This document shows, one piece after another, positions 24,152 to 32,467 of a DNA stretch of 64,000 bases (the first letter of the stretch is position 1; each line of letters starts with the position of its first letter). The notes beneath the pieces were generated by a model that worked only from the letters and a program-made list of their open reading frames with translations, was not told where the DNA came from and did no database searches. The stretch spans positions 32,758-96,757 of the forward strand of contig NZ_JNZZ01000024.1 of assembly GCF_000717645.1 (NCBI RefSeq), in the 5' to 3' direction. The DNA comes from Streptomyces californicus (GTDB lineage: Bacteria > Actinomycetota > Actinomycetes > Streptomycetales > Streptomycetaceae). Position numbers and translations under genes: made by a program.

Positions 24152-25666
24152 ATGAGCAACGGCTTCCAGGTTCAGGAACGCTTCGCGGACGGTGCCCAGT
24201 ACATCGGCGGCAAGCTGCTGCCCGGCACGTCCGGCCACCACCACACCATCGTCGACCCGGCGACCGGCGGGAGCGTGCTCCGCTACGAACTGGCCGGCAC
24301 CGACGACGTGGACGCGGCCGTCGCGGCCGCCCGCGCCGCCTTCCCCGGCTGGTCCGGCGCGACACCAGGCGAGCGCTCCGACCTGATGCACCGCTTCGCC
24401 GCCGTCCTCGCCGAACAGGCCGACGACTTCGCGTACGCCGAATCGCTCCAGTGCGGCAAGCCGGTCAAGCTCTCCACCGAGTTCGACGTCCCCGGCACCG
24501 TCGACAACGCGGCGTTCTTCGCGGGCGCGGCCCGCCACCTGGAGGGCAAGGCCGCCGCCGAGTACGACGGCGACCACACCTCCTACGTACGCCGCGAGGC
24601 GATCGGCGTCGTCGGCTCCATCGCCCCCTGGAACTACCCGCTCCAGATGGCCGCCTGGAAGATCCTTCCGGCCGTCGCCGCGGGCAACACCATCGTCCTC
24701 AAGCCCGCCGAGCTGACCCCGCTCACCTCGCTGATGTTCGCGCAGGCGGCCACCGAGGCCGGTATCCCCGACGGCGTCATCAACATCGTCACCGGTGCGG
24801 GCAAGGACGCCGGCGAACACCTCGTCGGCCACCCCGACGTGGTGATGACCTCCTTCACCGGCTCCACCGCCGTCGGCAAGCGGGTCGCGGAGATCGCCAC
24901 CGCCACCGTCAAGCGCCTCCACCTGGAGCTCGGCGGCAAGGCCCCCTTCGTGGTCTTCGACGACGCCGACCTGGAGGCCGCCGTGCACGGCGCGGTCGCC
25001 GGCTCCCTCATCAACACCGGCCAGGACTGCACCGCCGCCACCCGCGCCTACGTCCAGCGCCCCCTCTACGACGCCTTCGTCCGCGACGTCGCCGCGCTCA
25101 TGGAGACCGTCCGGATCGGCGACCCGTTCGACGCCGCCACCGACCTCGGCCCCCTCATCAGCCACGCCCAGCGCGACCGCGTCGCCGCCTTCGTCGAGCG
25201 GGCCCGCGGCTACGCCCGGATCGTCACCGGCGGCGAGGCGCCCGGCGGCGACCTCGCGGACGGCGCGTACTACCGGCCGACCCTCATCGCGGACGCCGCC
25301 CAGGACAGCGAGGTCGTCCAGTCGGAGATCTTCGGCCCGGTCCTGGTCGTGCTGCCCTTCGACACCGACGACGAGGGCATCGCGCTCGCCAACGACACCC
25401 CCTACGGACTGGCCGCCTCCGCCTGGACCCGCGACCTGTACCGCGCGAACCGCGCCACCCGCGAGATCCAGGCGGGCTGCGTATGGGTCAACGACCACAT
25501 CCCGATCCTCTCCGAGATGCCGCACGGCGGATACAAGGCCAGCGGTTTCGGCAAGGACATGTCGGCGTACTCCTTCGAGGAGTACACGCAGGTCAAGCAC
25601 GTCATGTACGACAACACGGCGGTCGCCCGCAAGGACTGGCACCGCACGATCTTCGGGGACCGATAG
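24152..25666 (+). CDS. Aldehyde dehydrogenase, gamma-aminobutyraldehyde type (second copy)
   Basis: 504 residues. Catalytic C293 lies in GQDCTAATR and base E259 in LELGGKAP. The APWNYPLQMAAWKILPAVAAGN and MPHGGYKASGFGKDMSAYSFEEYTQ segments are intact. Close in motif to the enzyme at 10633-12072, and like it followed at once by a PotD-like gene. It is probably the aldehyde-oxidising step after the PuuB-like oxidase encoded downstream. ATG 24152 follows AGGAGA. The 5' UTR contains the promoter and putative operator described separately. It starts an operon-like run with potD, potA, potB, potC and the FAD oxidase gene. Confidence 0.93.
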   Translation: MSNGFQVQERFADGAQYIGGKLLPGTSGHHHTIVDPATGGSVLRYELAGTDDVDAAVAAARAAFPGWSGATPGERSDLMHRFAAVLAEQADDFAYAESLQCGKPVKLSTEFDVPGTVDNAAFFAGAARHLEGKAAAEYDGDHTSYVRREAIGVVGSIAPWNYPLQMAAWKILPAVAAGNTIVLKPAELTPLTSLMFAQAATEAGIPDGVINIVTGAGKDAGEHLVGHPDVVMTSFTGSTAVGKRVAEIATATVKRLHLELGGKAPFVVFDDADLEAAVHGAVAGSLINTGQDCTAATRAYVQRPLYDAFVRDVAALMETVRIGDPFDAATDLGPLISHAQRDRVAAFVERARGYARIVTGGEAPGGDLADGAYYRPTLIADAAQDSEVVQSEIFGPVLVVLPFDTDDEGIALANDTPYGLAASAWTRDLYRANRATREIQAGCVWVNDHIPILSEMPHGGYKASGFGKDMSAYSFEEYTQVKHVMYDNTAVARKDWHRTIFGDR

Positions 25667-25739
25667 CAGCTGCCGCACGATCGGGGCCCGCCCGCGACGG
25701 CGGGCCCCGGCGGCCTCCCACCCGAAAGGGCCACAGCGT

Positions 25740-26987
25740 ATGGAACGTCATGAGACCGAGCGCCTCACCTCCGTCCAACTGGCGGCGATGAGGCGATCGT
25801 TGAGCAACGGCAGGGGCGCCCTCACCCGCCGTTCGCTGCTGCGCGCCTCCGGTATGGGCGCACTCGCCCTGGGCGGGATATCCACCCTCGGCGCGTGCGG
25901 CATCCCGCCCGCCGGACGCACCGAGGGCAGCGCCGCCTCCGACGACCACTCGGCGAAGGAGAAGGAGGTGCACTTCTCCAACTGGACCGAGTACATGGAC
26001 GTCTCCGAGGACGAGAAGAGCCGCCCCACCCTCCAGGCGTTCACCGAGCGCACCGGGATCAAGGTCAAGTACACCGAGGACATCAACGACAACGTCGAGT
26101 TCTTCGGGAAGATCAAACCGCAGCTCGCCGCCGGCCAGAACACCGGACGCGACCTCATCTGCGTCACCGACTGGCTCGCCGCCCGCATCATCCGCCTCGG
26201 CTGGGCCCAGAAGCTCGACCACGCGAACCTCCCGCACGCCTTCGCGAACGTCTCCGCCCAGTTCCGCACCCCCGACTGGGACCCGGGCCGCGCCTACTCC
26301 TTCCCCTGGACCGGCATACCGGCCGTCATCGCGTACAACAAGAAGGCGACCGGCGGCCGCAAGGTCGACTCCGTCACCCAGCTGCTCGACGACCCCAAGC
26401 TCAAGGGCCGCGTCTCCTTCCTCTCGGAGATGCGCGACACCGTCGGCATGACCCTCCTCGACCAGGGCAAGGACCCGGGGAAGTTCAGCGACGCCGACTT
26501 CGACGGCGCGATCGGCCGCCTCCAGAAGGCCGTCGACAAGAAGCAGATCCGCCGCTTCACCGGCAACGACTACACCGCCGACCTCAGCAAGGGCGACATC
26601 GCCGCCTGCGTCGCCTGGGCCGGGGACATCATCCAGCTCCAGGCCGACAACCCGGACATCGAGTACGCCATCCCGGCCGCCGGCTACATCACCTCCAGCG
26701 ACAACCTCCTGGTCCCCGCCCAGGCCCGGCACAAGACCAACGCCGAGAAGTTCATCGACTACTACTACGAGCCGCCGGTCGCCGCCCAGCTCGCCGCGTA
26801 CATCAACTACGTCTGCCCGGTCGACGGCGTACGCGAGGAACTGGCCGAGATCGACGAGTCGATGGCCTCCAACACGCTGATCCTCCCCGACAAGGAGATG
26901 GCGGCGAAGTCCCGCTCCTTCCGCTCCCTGAGCACGAAGGAAGAGACGGCGTACGAGGAGAAGTTCGCCAAGCTCATCGGCGCCTGA
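25740..26987 (+). CDS. potD: Spermidine/putrescine-binding Tat lipoprotein
   Basis: 415 residues. The N-terminal extension is followed by a twin-arginine signal (LTRRSLLRASG) and a lipobox (LGAC), so it should be a Tat-exported lipoprotein. The mature domain has HFSNWTEYMD, where the NWTEY loop is the classical PotD polyamine-contact segment. It also has NTGRDLICVTDWLAAR, IRRFTGNDYTADLSKGDIAACVAWAGDIIQLQADNPDIE and INYVCPVDG. It delivers polyamines to the PotABC complex encoded immediately downstream. There is a 75-bp gap after the dehydrogenase gene and none of terminator type before potA. Confidence 0.93.
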   Translation: MERHETERLTSVQLAAMRRSLSNGRGALTRRSLLRASGMGALALGGISTLGACGIPPAGRTEGSAASDDHSAKEKEVHFSNWTEYMDVSEDEKSRPTLQAFTERTGIKVKYTEDINDNVEFFGKIKPQLAAGQNTGRDLICVTDWLAARIIRLGWAQKLDHANLPHAFANVSAQFRTPDWDPGRAYSFPWTGIPAVIAYNKKATGGRKVDSVTQLLDDPKLKGRVSFLSEMRDTVGMTLLDQGKDPGKFSDADFDGAIGRLQKAVDKKQIRRFTGNDYTADLSKGDIAACVAWAGDIIQLQADNPDIEYAIPAAGYITSSDNLLVPAQARHKTNAEKFIDYYYEPPVAAQLAAYINYVCPVDGVREELAEIDESMASNTLILPDKEMAAKSRSFRSLSTKEETAYEEKFAKLIGA

Positions 26988-27062
26988 CCCGGCCCGGCGC
27001 GCCCCCCGGCCGGGGCCGCCCCTCCCCGTAACTCCCCCCCGAACACACTGGGACCGCGACCC

Positions 27063-28214
27063 ATGACACAGCAGCAGACCGCGGGCGGCGATGTCCGCCT
27101 CACCGGGATCAGCAAGACCTACGGCTCCTTCACCGCCGTGCACCCGCTCGACCTGACCGTGCCGCAGGGCTCCTTCTTCGCCCTGCTCGGCGCGTCCGGC
27201 TGCGGCAAGACCACCACCCTGCGGATGATCGCCGGGCTGGAGGAGGCCACCACCGGCACGGTCTCCCTCGGCGACCGGGACATCACCGACCTGCCCCCGT
27301 ACAAACGGCCCGTCAACACCGTCTTCCAGAGCTACGCGCTCTTCCCGCACCTCGACATCAGCGAGAACATCGCCTTCGGGCTGCGGCGCCGCGGCATCAA
27401 GTCGGTGAAGAAGCAGGTCGACGACATGCTGGAGCTGGTCCAGCTCGGCGACTTCGCCCGCCGCAAGCCCCACCAGCTCTCCGGCGGCCAGCAGCAGCGC
27501 GTCGCCGTCGCCCGCGCGCTCATCAACCACCCGCAGGTCCTGCTGCTCGACGAACCCCTCGGCGCGCTCGACCTCAAGCTGCGCCGCCAGATGCAGCTGG
27601 AGCTCAAGCGCATCCAGACCGAGGTCGGCATCACCTTCGTGCACGTCACCCACGACCAGGAGGAGGCCATGACCATGGCCGACACCGTCGCGGTGATGAA
27701 CGGCGGCCGTGTCGAACAGCTCGGCGCCCCCGCCGACCTCTACGAGAACCCGCGCACCACCTTCGTCGCCAACTTCCTCGGCACCTCCAACCTCATCGAG
27801 GGGGACGTCGTCTCCACCGGCGACGAGCTGACGGTGGCCGCGGGCGGCGGCAGGCTCACCCTGCCCCGCGAGCGATGTTCGGGCCCCACCGCGGCCGGCG
27901 GCCGGCTCCTCCTCGGCATCCGGCCCGAGAAGATATCCCTGGCCCACGCGGACGAGGCCGACACCGTCGCCGCCGGCCGCAACCGCGTCACCGGCCGCAT
28001 CACCGACTCCAGCTTCATCGGCGTCTCGACGCAGTACGTCGTCGAGAGCCCGGCCGGCAAGGCCCTCCAGGTCTACGAGCAGAACGTCGAACGCGACACG
28101 CGCCTGGTGCCCGGAGCCGAGGTCGTCCTGCACTGGAACCCGGCCCACACCTTCGGGCTCGACGCCGCCCAGGACATCGACGCGGGCGCGACCAGCGTGG
28201 AGGACGGGGAATGA
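27063..28214 (+). CDS. potA: Polyamine ABC transporter ATP-binding protein
   Basis: 383 residues. Walker A is GASGCGKTT (43-51), the Q-loop is FQSYALFPHLDI, the signature LSGGQQQR is at 139-146, Walker B is VLLLDEPLGALD, and the H-loop is VTHDQEEAMTMAD. The C-terminal ~130 residues form a TOBE_2 domain (LLLGIRPEKISLAHADEAD). It energises putrescine/spermidine import with the two permeases. The stop overlaps the potB start (ATGA). Confidence 0.95.
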   Translation: MTQQQTAGGDVRLTGISKTYGSFTAVHPLDLTVPQGSFFALLGASGCGKTTTLRMIAGLEEATTGTVSLGDRDITDLPPYKRPVNTVFQSYALFPHLDISENIAFGLRRRGIKSVKKQVDDMLELVQLGDFARRKPHQLSGGQQQRVAVARALINHPQVLLLDEPLGALDLKLRRQMQLELKRIQTEVGITFVHVTHDQEEAMTMADTVAVMNGGRVEQLGAPADLYENPRTTFVANFLGTSNLIEGDVVSTGDELTVAAGGGRLTLPRERCSGPTAAGGRLLLGIRPEKISLAHADEADTVAAGRNRVTGRITDSSFIGVSTQYVVESPAGKALQVYEQNVERDTRLVPGAEVVLHWNPAHTFGLDAAQDIDAGATSVEDGE

Positions 28215-29140
28215 GCGCCACCGAGGCGCCGCCCGCGCCCGCCGAACCCCAGGAGCCGGTGCTCCGCAAGCCCTCCACCCGCAAACGGCTCGTCCCCTAC
28301 TGGCTGCTGCTCCCCGGCATCCTCTGGCTGCTCGTCTTCTTCGCCCTGCCACTCGTCTACCAGGCGTCCACCTCCGTCCAGACCGGCTCCCTGGAGCAGG
28401 GCTTCGAGGTGACCTGGCACTTCCAGACGTACGTGGACGCGCTGCGCGAGTACTACCCGCAGTTCATCCGGTCCCTGCTCTACGCGGGCACCGCCACGAT
28501 CCTGTGCCTGCTGCTGGGCTACCCGCTCGCCTACCTCATCGCCTTCAAGGCGGGCCGCTGGCGCAACCTGGTGCTCGTGCTGGTCATCGCCCCGTTCTTC
28601 ACCAGTTTCCTCATCCGTACGCTGGCGTGGAAGACGATCCTCGCCGACGGCGGCGCGGTCGTGGACCTGCTCAACACCCTGCACGTCCTGGACGTCACGA
28701 GCTGGCTCGGCTGGACCGAGTCGGGCCGGGTCCTCGCCACCCCGATGGCGGTCGTCTGCGGTCTCACGTACAACTTCCTGCCGTTCATGATCCTGCCGCT
28801 CTACACCTCGCTGGAACGGATCGACGGCCGGCTGCACGAGGCGGCGGGCGACCTCTACGCCACCCCCGCCACCACCTTCCGCAAGGTGACGTTCCCGCTC
28901 TCCATGCCCGGCGTCGTCTCCGGCACCCTGCTGACCTTCATCCCGGCCAGCGGCGACTACGTCAACGCCGAACTGCTCGGCTCCACCGACACCAAGATGG
29001 TCGGCTCCGTCATCCAGAGCCAGTTCCTGCGGGTCCTGGACTACCCGACGGCCGCCGCGCTCTCGTTCATCCTCATGGCGATCGTCCTGCTGGCGGTCAC
29101 CGTCTACATCCGCCGCTCCGGGACGGAGGACCTGGTCTGA
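28211..29140 (+). CDS. potB: Polyamine ABC transporter permease
   Basis: 309 residues with six membrane helices. The EAA loop is HEAAGDLYATPATTFRKVTFPLSM, which couples to PotA. A Pro-rich N-terminal tail precedes the first helix (LVPYWLLLPGILWLLVFFALPLVY). ATG 28211 overlaps the potA stop by 4 nt and its own stop overlaps the potC ATG by 1 nt, so the subunits are coupled. Confidence 0.95.
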   Translation: MSATEAPPAPAEPQEPVLRKPSTRKRLVPYWLLLPGILWLLVFFALPLVYQASTSVQTGSLEQGFEVTWHFQTYVDALREYYPQFIRSLLYAGTATILCLLLGYPLAYLIAFKAGRWRNLVLVLVIAPFFTSFLIRTLAWKTILADGGAVVDLLNTLHVLDVTSWLGWTESGRVLATPMAVVCGLTYNFLPFMILPLYTSLERIDGRLHEAAGDLYATPATTFRKVTFPLSMPGVVSGTLLTFIPASGDYVNAELLGSTDTKMVGSVIQSQFLRVLDYPTAAALSFILMAIVLLAVTVYIRRSGTEDLV

Positions 29141-29943
29141 TGCCCGTACTGCGCTGGATACGCCGGAACCTGGTCGTCATCGCGGGTCTGCTGACCCTCG
29201 CGTACATGATCCTGCCGAACATCGTCGTGATGGTGTTCTCGTTCAACAAGCCCAAGGGCCGCTTCAACTACTCCTGGCAGCAGTTCTCGCTGGAGGCGTG
29301 GAAGGACCCGTGCGGCGTCGCCGACCTGTGCGGCTCGCTCTCCCTCTCGCTCCAGATCGCCTTCTGGGCGACGCTCGGGGCGACCGCGCTCGGCACGATG
29401 ATCGCCTTCGCCCTGGTCCGCTACCGCTTCCGGGCGCGCGGTGCGATCAACTCGCTGATCTTCCTGCCGATGGCCATGCCCGAGGTCGTCATGGCCGCCT
29501 CGCTGCTCACCCTCTTCCTGAACATGGGCGCTCAGCTCGGCTTCTGGACCGTGCTGATCGCGCACATCATGTTCTGCCTCAGCTTCGTGGTGACCGCCGT
29601 CAAGGCGCGCGTCATGTCGATGGACCCGAGACTGGAGGAAGCCGCCCGCGATCTGTACGCGGGCCCCGTGCAGACCTTCGTACGGGTGACCCTTCCCATC
29701 GCCGCCCCCGGCATCGCGGCGGGAGCGCTGCTCGCTTTCGCGCTCTCGTTCGACGATTTCATCATCACGAATTTCAACGCGGGCTCCACCGTCACGTTCC
29801 CCATGTTCGTCTGGGGTTCGGCACAGCGCGGCACGCCCGTGCAGATCAACGTCATCGGCACCGCCATGTTCGTGATTGCGGTACTGATGGTTCTTGTGGG
29901 TCAGCTCATCGCGAGCCGCCGCAAGAGCAACGCTCGAAACTGA
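29140..29943 (+). CDS. potC: Polyamine ABC transporter permease
   Basis: 267 residues, six membrane helices, EAA loop EEAARDLYAGPVQTFVRVTLPIA, and the PotC hallmark SFDDFIITNFNAG. It is the second transmembrane subunit of the polyamine importer. ATG 29140 lies in a TGATG overlap with potB. A 23-bp gap separates it from the FAD oxidase gene. Confidence 0.95.
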   Translation: MPVLRWIRRNLVVIAGLLTLAYMILPNIVVMVFSFNKPKGRFNYSWQQFSLEAWKDPCGVADLCGSLSLSLQIAFWATLGATALGTMIAFALVRYRFRARGAINSLIFLPMAMPEVVMAASLLTLFLNMGAQLGFWTVLIAHIMFCLSFVVTAVKARVMSMDPRLEEAARDLYAGPVQTFVRVTLPIAAPGIAAGALLAFALSFDDFIITNFNAGSTVTFPMFVWGSAQRGTPVQINVIGTAMFVIAVLMVLVGQLIASRRKSNARN

Positions 29944-29966
29944 AATTCCTGAAGGAGTTGGAAACC

Positions 29967-31382
29967 ATGGCCCCAGCTGCCATGCGTACCGCTGCATCAT
30001 CCCTTTCCGGCGTCAAGCCGGTCCCGTTCTGGCTCGACGATCCGGAGCGGCCCGACGCGCTCCCCGCCCTCACCGGCGACGAGCACACCGACCTGCTGGT
30101 CGTCGGCGGGGGCTACAGCGGTCTGTGGACCGCGCTCATCGCCAAGGAGCGCGATCCGGACCGGGACGTCGTCCTCATCGAGGGGCACGAGGTGGGCTGG
30201 GCCGCCTCGGGCCGCAACGGCGGTTTCTGCGCCGCCTCCCTCACCCACGGGCTGGCCAACGGCGTGGAGCGCTGGCCCGACGAGATCGCGAAGCTGGAGG
30301 AGCTGGGGGAGCGGAACCTCGACGCCATCGAGGCCGCCGTCGCCCGCTACGGCATCGACTGCGAGTTCGAGCGCACCGGTGAGATCGACGTCGCCACCGA
30401 GCCCCACCAGCTCCAGGAGCTGCGGGAATGGCACGAGGAGATCGTGAAGCTCGGCATCACGGGCGTGGACTTCCTCGACCGCGACGCGCTGCGGGCCGAG
30501 GTCGACTCGCCCACCTTCCTCGGCGGCCTCTGGGATCGGCGCGGGGTCGCGATGCTGCACCCGGCGAAGCTCGCCTGGGGTCTGAAGCGGGCCTGCCGGG
30601 AGCTGGGCGTACGGATCTACGAGCACACCCGCGGCCTGGAGCTCGCCCGCTCGGGGGAGGGGATGGCGGTCCGCACCCCGTACGGGCGCGTCTTCGCCCG
30701 CCGTGTCGCGCTCGGCACCAACATCTTCCCCTCGCTGGTCAAGCGCGTCCGGCCGTACACCGTGCCGGTCTACGACTACGCGCTGATGACCGAGCCGCTC
30801 ACCCCCGCGCAGCTGGAATCGATCGGCTGGAAGGGGCGCCAGGGGCTCGGTGACAGTGCCAATCAGTTCCATTACTTCCGGCTTTCCGCGGACAACCGGA
30901 TCCTGTGGGGCGGATACGACGCGATCTATCCGTACGGGGGAAAGCTGAACGCCGATCTCGACCAGCGCCCGGAGACGTTCCTGAAACTCGCGGAACAGTT
31001 CTTCACGTGTTTCCCGCAGCTTTCCGGCGTGCGTTTCTCGCATGCCTGGGGAGGGGCGATCGACACCTGTTCGCGGTTCACCGCGTTCTTCGGTACGGCC
31101 CATCAGGGTCGGGTCGCCTATGCCGCCGGATACACCGGCCTCGGCGTCGGCTCCACCCGTTTCGGGGCCGATGTGATGCTCGACCTGCTCTCCGGCGAGG
31201 AGACCGAGCGGACCCGGCTGGAGATGGTCCGCTCCAAGCCGATGCCCTTCCCTCCGGAGCCGTTCGCCTGGGCCGGCATCGAGATCACCCGGCGGTCGCT
31301 GGCCCACGCCGACGACAACGGCGGCCGCCGCAACCTGTGGCTGAAGACCATGGACAAGCTGGGCCTCGGCTTCGACAGCTGA
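29967..31382 (+). CDS. FAD-dependent oxidase, PuuB-like (gamma-glutamylputrescine oxidase type)
   Basis: 471 residues of the DAO/glycine oxidase fold. The FAD-binding motif is LLVVGGGYSGLWTALIAKE (about 41-60), with VVLIEGHEVGWAASGRNGGFCAASL as the second FAD contact, as in PuuB. C-terminal features are FSHAWGGAIDTCSRFTAFFG and AAGYTGLGVGSTRFGADVMLDL. It likely oxidises (gamma-glutamyl)putrescine to the aldehyde with release of ammonia and peroxide. Direct linkage to potABC and an aldehyde dehydrogenase supports this. No glutamyl-polyamine synthetase gene is in the window. GAAGGAG lies 9 nt before ATG 29967, and a terminator follows. Confidence 0.92.
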   Translation: MAPAAMRTAASSLSGVKPVPFWLDDPERPDALPALTGDEHTDLLVVGGGYSGLWTALIAKERDPDRDVVLIEGHEVGWAASGRNGGFCAASLTHGLANGVERWPDEIAKLEELGERNLDAIEAAVARYGIDCEFERTGEIDVATEPHQLQELREWHEEIVKLGITGVDFLDRDALRAEVDSPTFLGGLWDRRGVAMLHPAKLAWGLKRACRELGVRIYEHTRGLELARSGEGMAVRTPYGRVFARRVALGTNIFPSLVKRVRPYTVPVYDYALMTEPLTPAQLESIGWKGRQGLGDSANQFHYFRLSADNRILWGGYDAIYPYGGKLNADLDQRPETFLKLAEQFFTCFPQLSGVRFSHAWGGAIDTCSRFTAFFGTAHQGRVAYAAGYTGLGVGSTRFGADVMLDLLSGEETERTRLEMVRSKPMPFPPEPFAWAGIEITRRSLAHADDNGGRRNLWLKTMDKLGLGFDS

Positions 31383-31407
31383 GCGCGCTCCGACCCCGGC
31401 CCCTCCC

Positions 31408-31443
31408 GGCCGAACCCGGGCTCGCACGAGCCCGGGTTCGGCC
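31408..31443 (+). terminator. Terminator of the polyamine operon
   Basis: A perfect 16-bp stem (GGCCGAACCCGGGCTC at 31408-31423 with 31428-31443) has a GCAC loop followed by TTT. It lies 25 bp after the oxidase stop. Confidence 0.85.
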
Positions 31444-31555
31444 TTTCCCGTGTCCGCCTCCGCGGGTCTGTCCGGGGCCGTCCTCCTCCGGCGGCTCTTC
31501 CGGGCGGTCTTCCCGCCGGGCCTTCCGGGCTTTCCGTGCCCATCTCCGGTGCTCC

Positions 31556-31678
31556 GTGCCCTGCCCTGCCCTGACCTGACCTGCCCTGCCCTGCCCTGCC
31601 CTGCCCTGCCCTGCCCTGACCTGACCTGGCCCGGCCCGGCCCGGCCCGATCCGATCCGATCCGAGCTGACCTGGCCGG
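31556..31678. repeat. Pentanucleotide satellite, (CTGCC)n with drifting unit
   Basis: About 23 phase-locked 5-bp units start at 31561: CTGCC x2, CTGAC x2, CTGCC x7, CTGAC x2, CTGGC, CCGGC x3, CCGAT x3, CCGAG, CTGAC, CTGGC. Blocks of identical variants show local unit-by-unit expansion. It lies in the 521-bp gap between the polyamine operon terminator and the gene at 31904. I see no ORF there. Confidence 0.9.
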
Positions 31679-31857
31679 GCCAGGCCCGGCCCGCCTGTGC
31701 CTGGATCCGACCCTCAGGCGTCCCATCCCGGCCGTTCCCTGTCCGGTCCCGACCCTCCCGTGTCCGGACCCGCCCGAATACTGTGACCCACCTCACTACC
31801 AACAAGTAACCCCGACTCGCGTCATAGTCGGCTCCGAACCCTCTCTCGTACGTAGAC

Positions 31858-31881
31858 GCTCCGGCGGAACCCCGCCGGAGC
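31858..31881 (+). promoter_or_regulatory. 5' UTR hairpin before the hypothetical gene at 31904
   Basis: GCTCCGGCGG (31858-31867) pairs with CCGCCGGAGC (31872-31881) around an AACC loop, about 20 bp before the ribosome binding site GGGAGGCGG. Further upstream is ACTACCAACAAGTAAC (around 31793-31808), which I cannot assign. Confidence 0.4.
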
Positions 31882-31903
31882 CCGCGTTCACGGGAGGCGG
31901 ACC

Positions 31904-32377
31904 ATGACAGGGCCGGAAACGAAAGCCGCGGTCGCGTGGCTCACCTCGGCGGCGACGGACCCCGGCGCGTGCCGGTGGGAATGGGAGCGCGACCCGCGAG
32001 GGATCGTCCTCCTCCCCGCCGGCCGGCGCTGGGACGTCCTGATCCTCCCCGCGGAGCTGGGCTACCCGACGCTCGACGTGCTCACCCGCCTCGTCGACCG
32101 CCCCGGCCCGGTGCTCGCCGACTCCGCCGAGGCGCGCATGGGCTTCTTCGTCCCGCCGGGCACCGCCTCCGGTTGGCTCGGCACCGGCGTCCGGGGCTGC
32201 GGCCGCGGCACCTGGATCGTCGTCCCGTACCCGGGGCGCGCCACCGGCGGGGTGCGCTGGCTGATTCCGCCGGACGGCTCGGGGACGCTCACCGACCTCG
32301 CGCTGCTGGAACGTGCGATGCACGAGGCGGCGGGCGCGGCGGCCCAGGAAGCCCGGGTGCGGCGGCCGAAGCGCTGA
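31904..32377 (+). CDS. Conserved hypothetical protein
   Basis: 157 residues, soluble, no signal. WEWERDPRGIVLLPAGRRWDVLILP, GPVLADSAEARMGFFVPPG and RGTWIVVPYPGRATGGVRWLIPP suggest a compact alpha/beta domain. It resembles the N-terminal part of actinomycete proteins labelled bifunctional DNA primase/polymerase-like, but the polymerase motifs are absent and I would not assign that activity. GGGAGGCGG precedes ATG 31904. The gene is monocistronic. Confidence 0.75.
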   Translation: MTGPETKAAVAWLTSAATDPGACRWEWERDPRGIVLLPAGRRWDVLILPAELGYPTLDVLTRLVDRPGPVLADSAEARMGFFVPPGTASGWLGTGVRGCGRGTWIVVPYPGRATGGVRWLIPPDGSGTLTDLALLERAMHEAAGAAAQEARVRRPKR

Positions 32378-32390
32378 GCGGGCTGCCAGA

Positions 32391-32423
32391 GGTCTTGACA
32401 ACCTCATTGGTCTGGACCATGTT
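32391..32423 (+). promoter_or_regulatory. Chitinase promoter with DasR (dre) operator and direct repeats
   Basis: The -35 TTGACA (32395-32400) and a -10 region near 32418-32423 are separated by 17 bp. The spacer contains TGGTCTGGACCA (32408-32419), a near-perfect dre element (consensus ACTGGTCTAGACCACT). GGTCTTGAC (32391-32399) and GGTCTGGAC (32409-32417) are direct repeats 18 bp apart, like those described for other Streptomyces chitinase promoters. Repression by DasR relieved by GlcN-6-P is expected from the known system. Confidence 0.85.
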
Positions 32424-32467
32424 GTGCGCACGCCACACCCCGAATTTCCCCCCGCGCGGAGGCTGTT

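Noticed and set aside
25602..28352. A 916-codon antisense frame over potD/potA
   Set aside because: The composition is that of a reversed GC-rich gene; the plus-strand genes are unmistakable.
31561..31675. CRISPR-like array
   Set aside because: The repeat unit is 5 bp with no spacers and no cas genes are nearby. It is a satellite.
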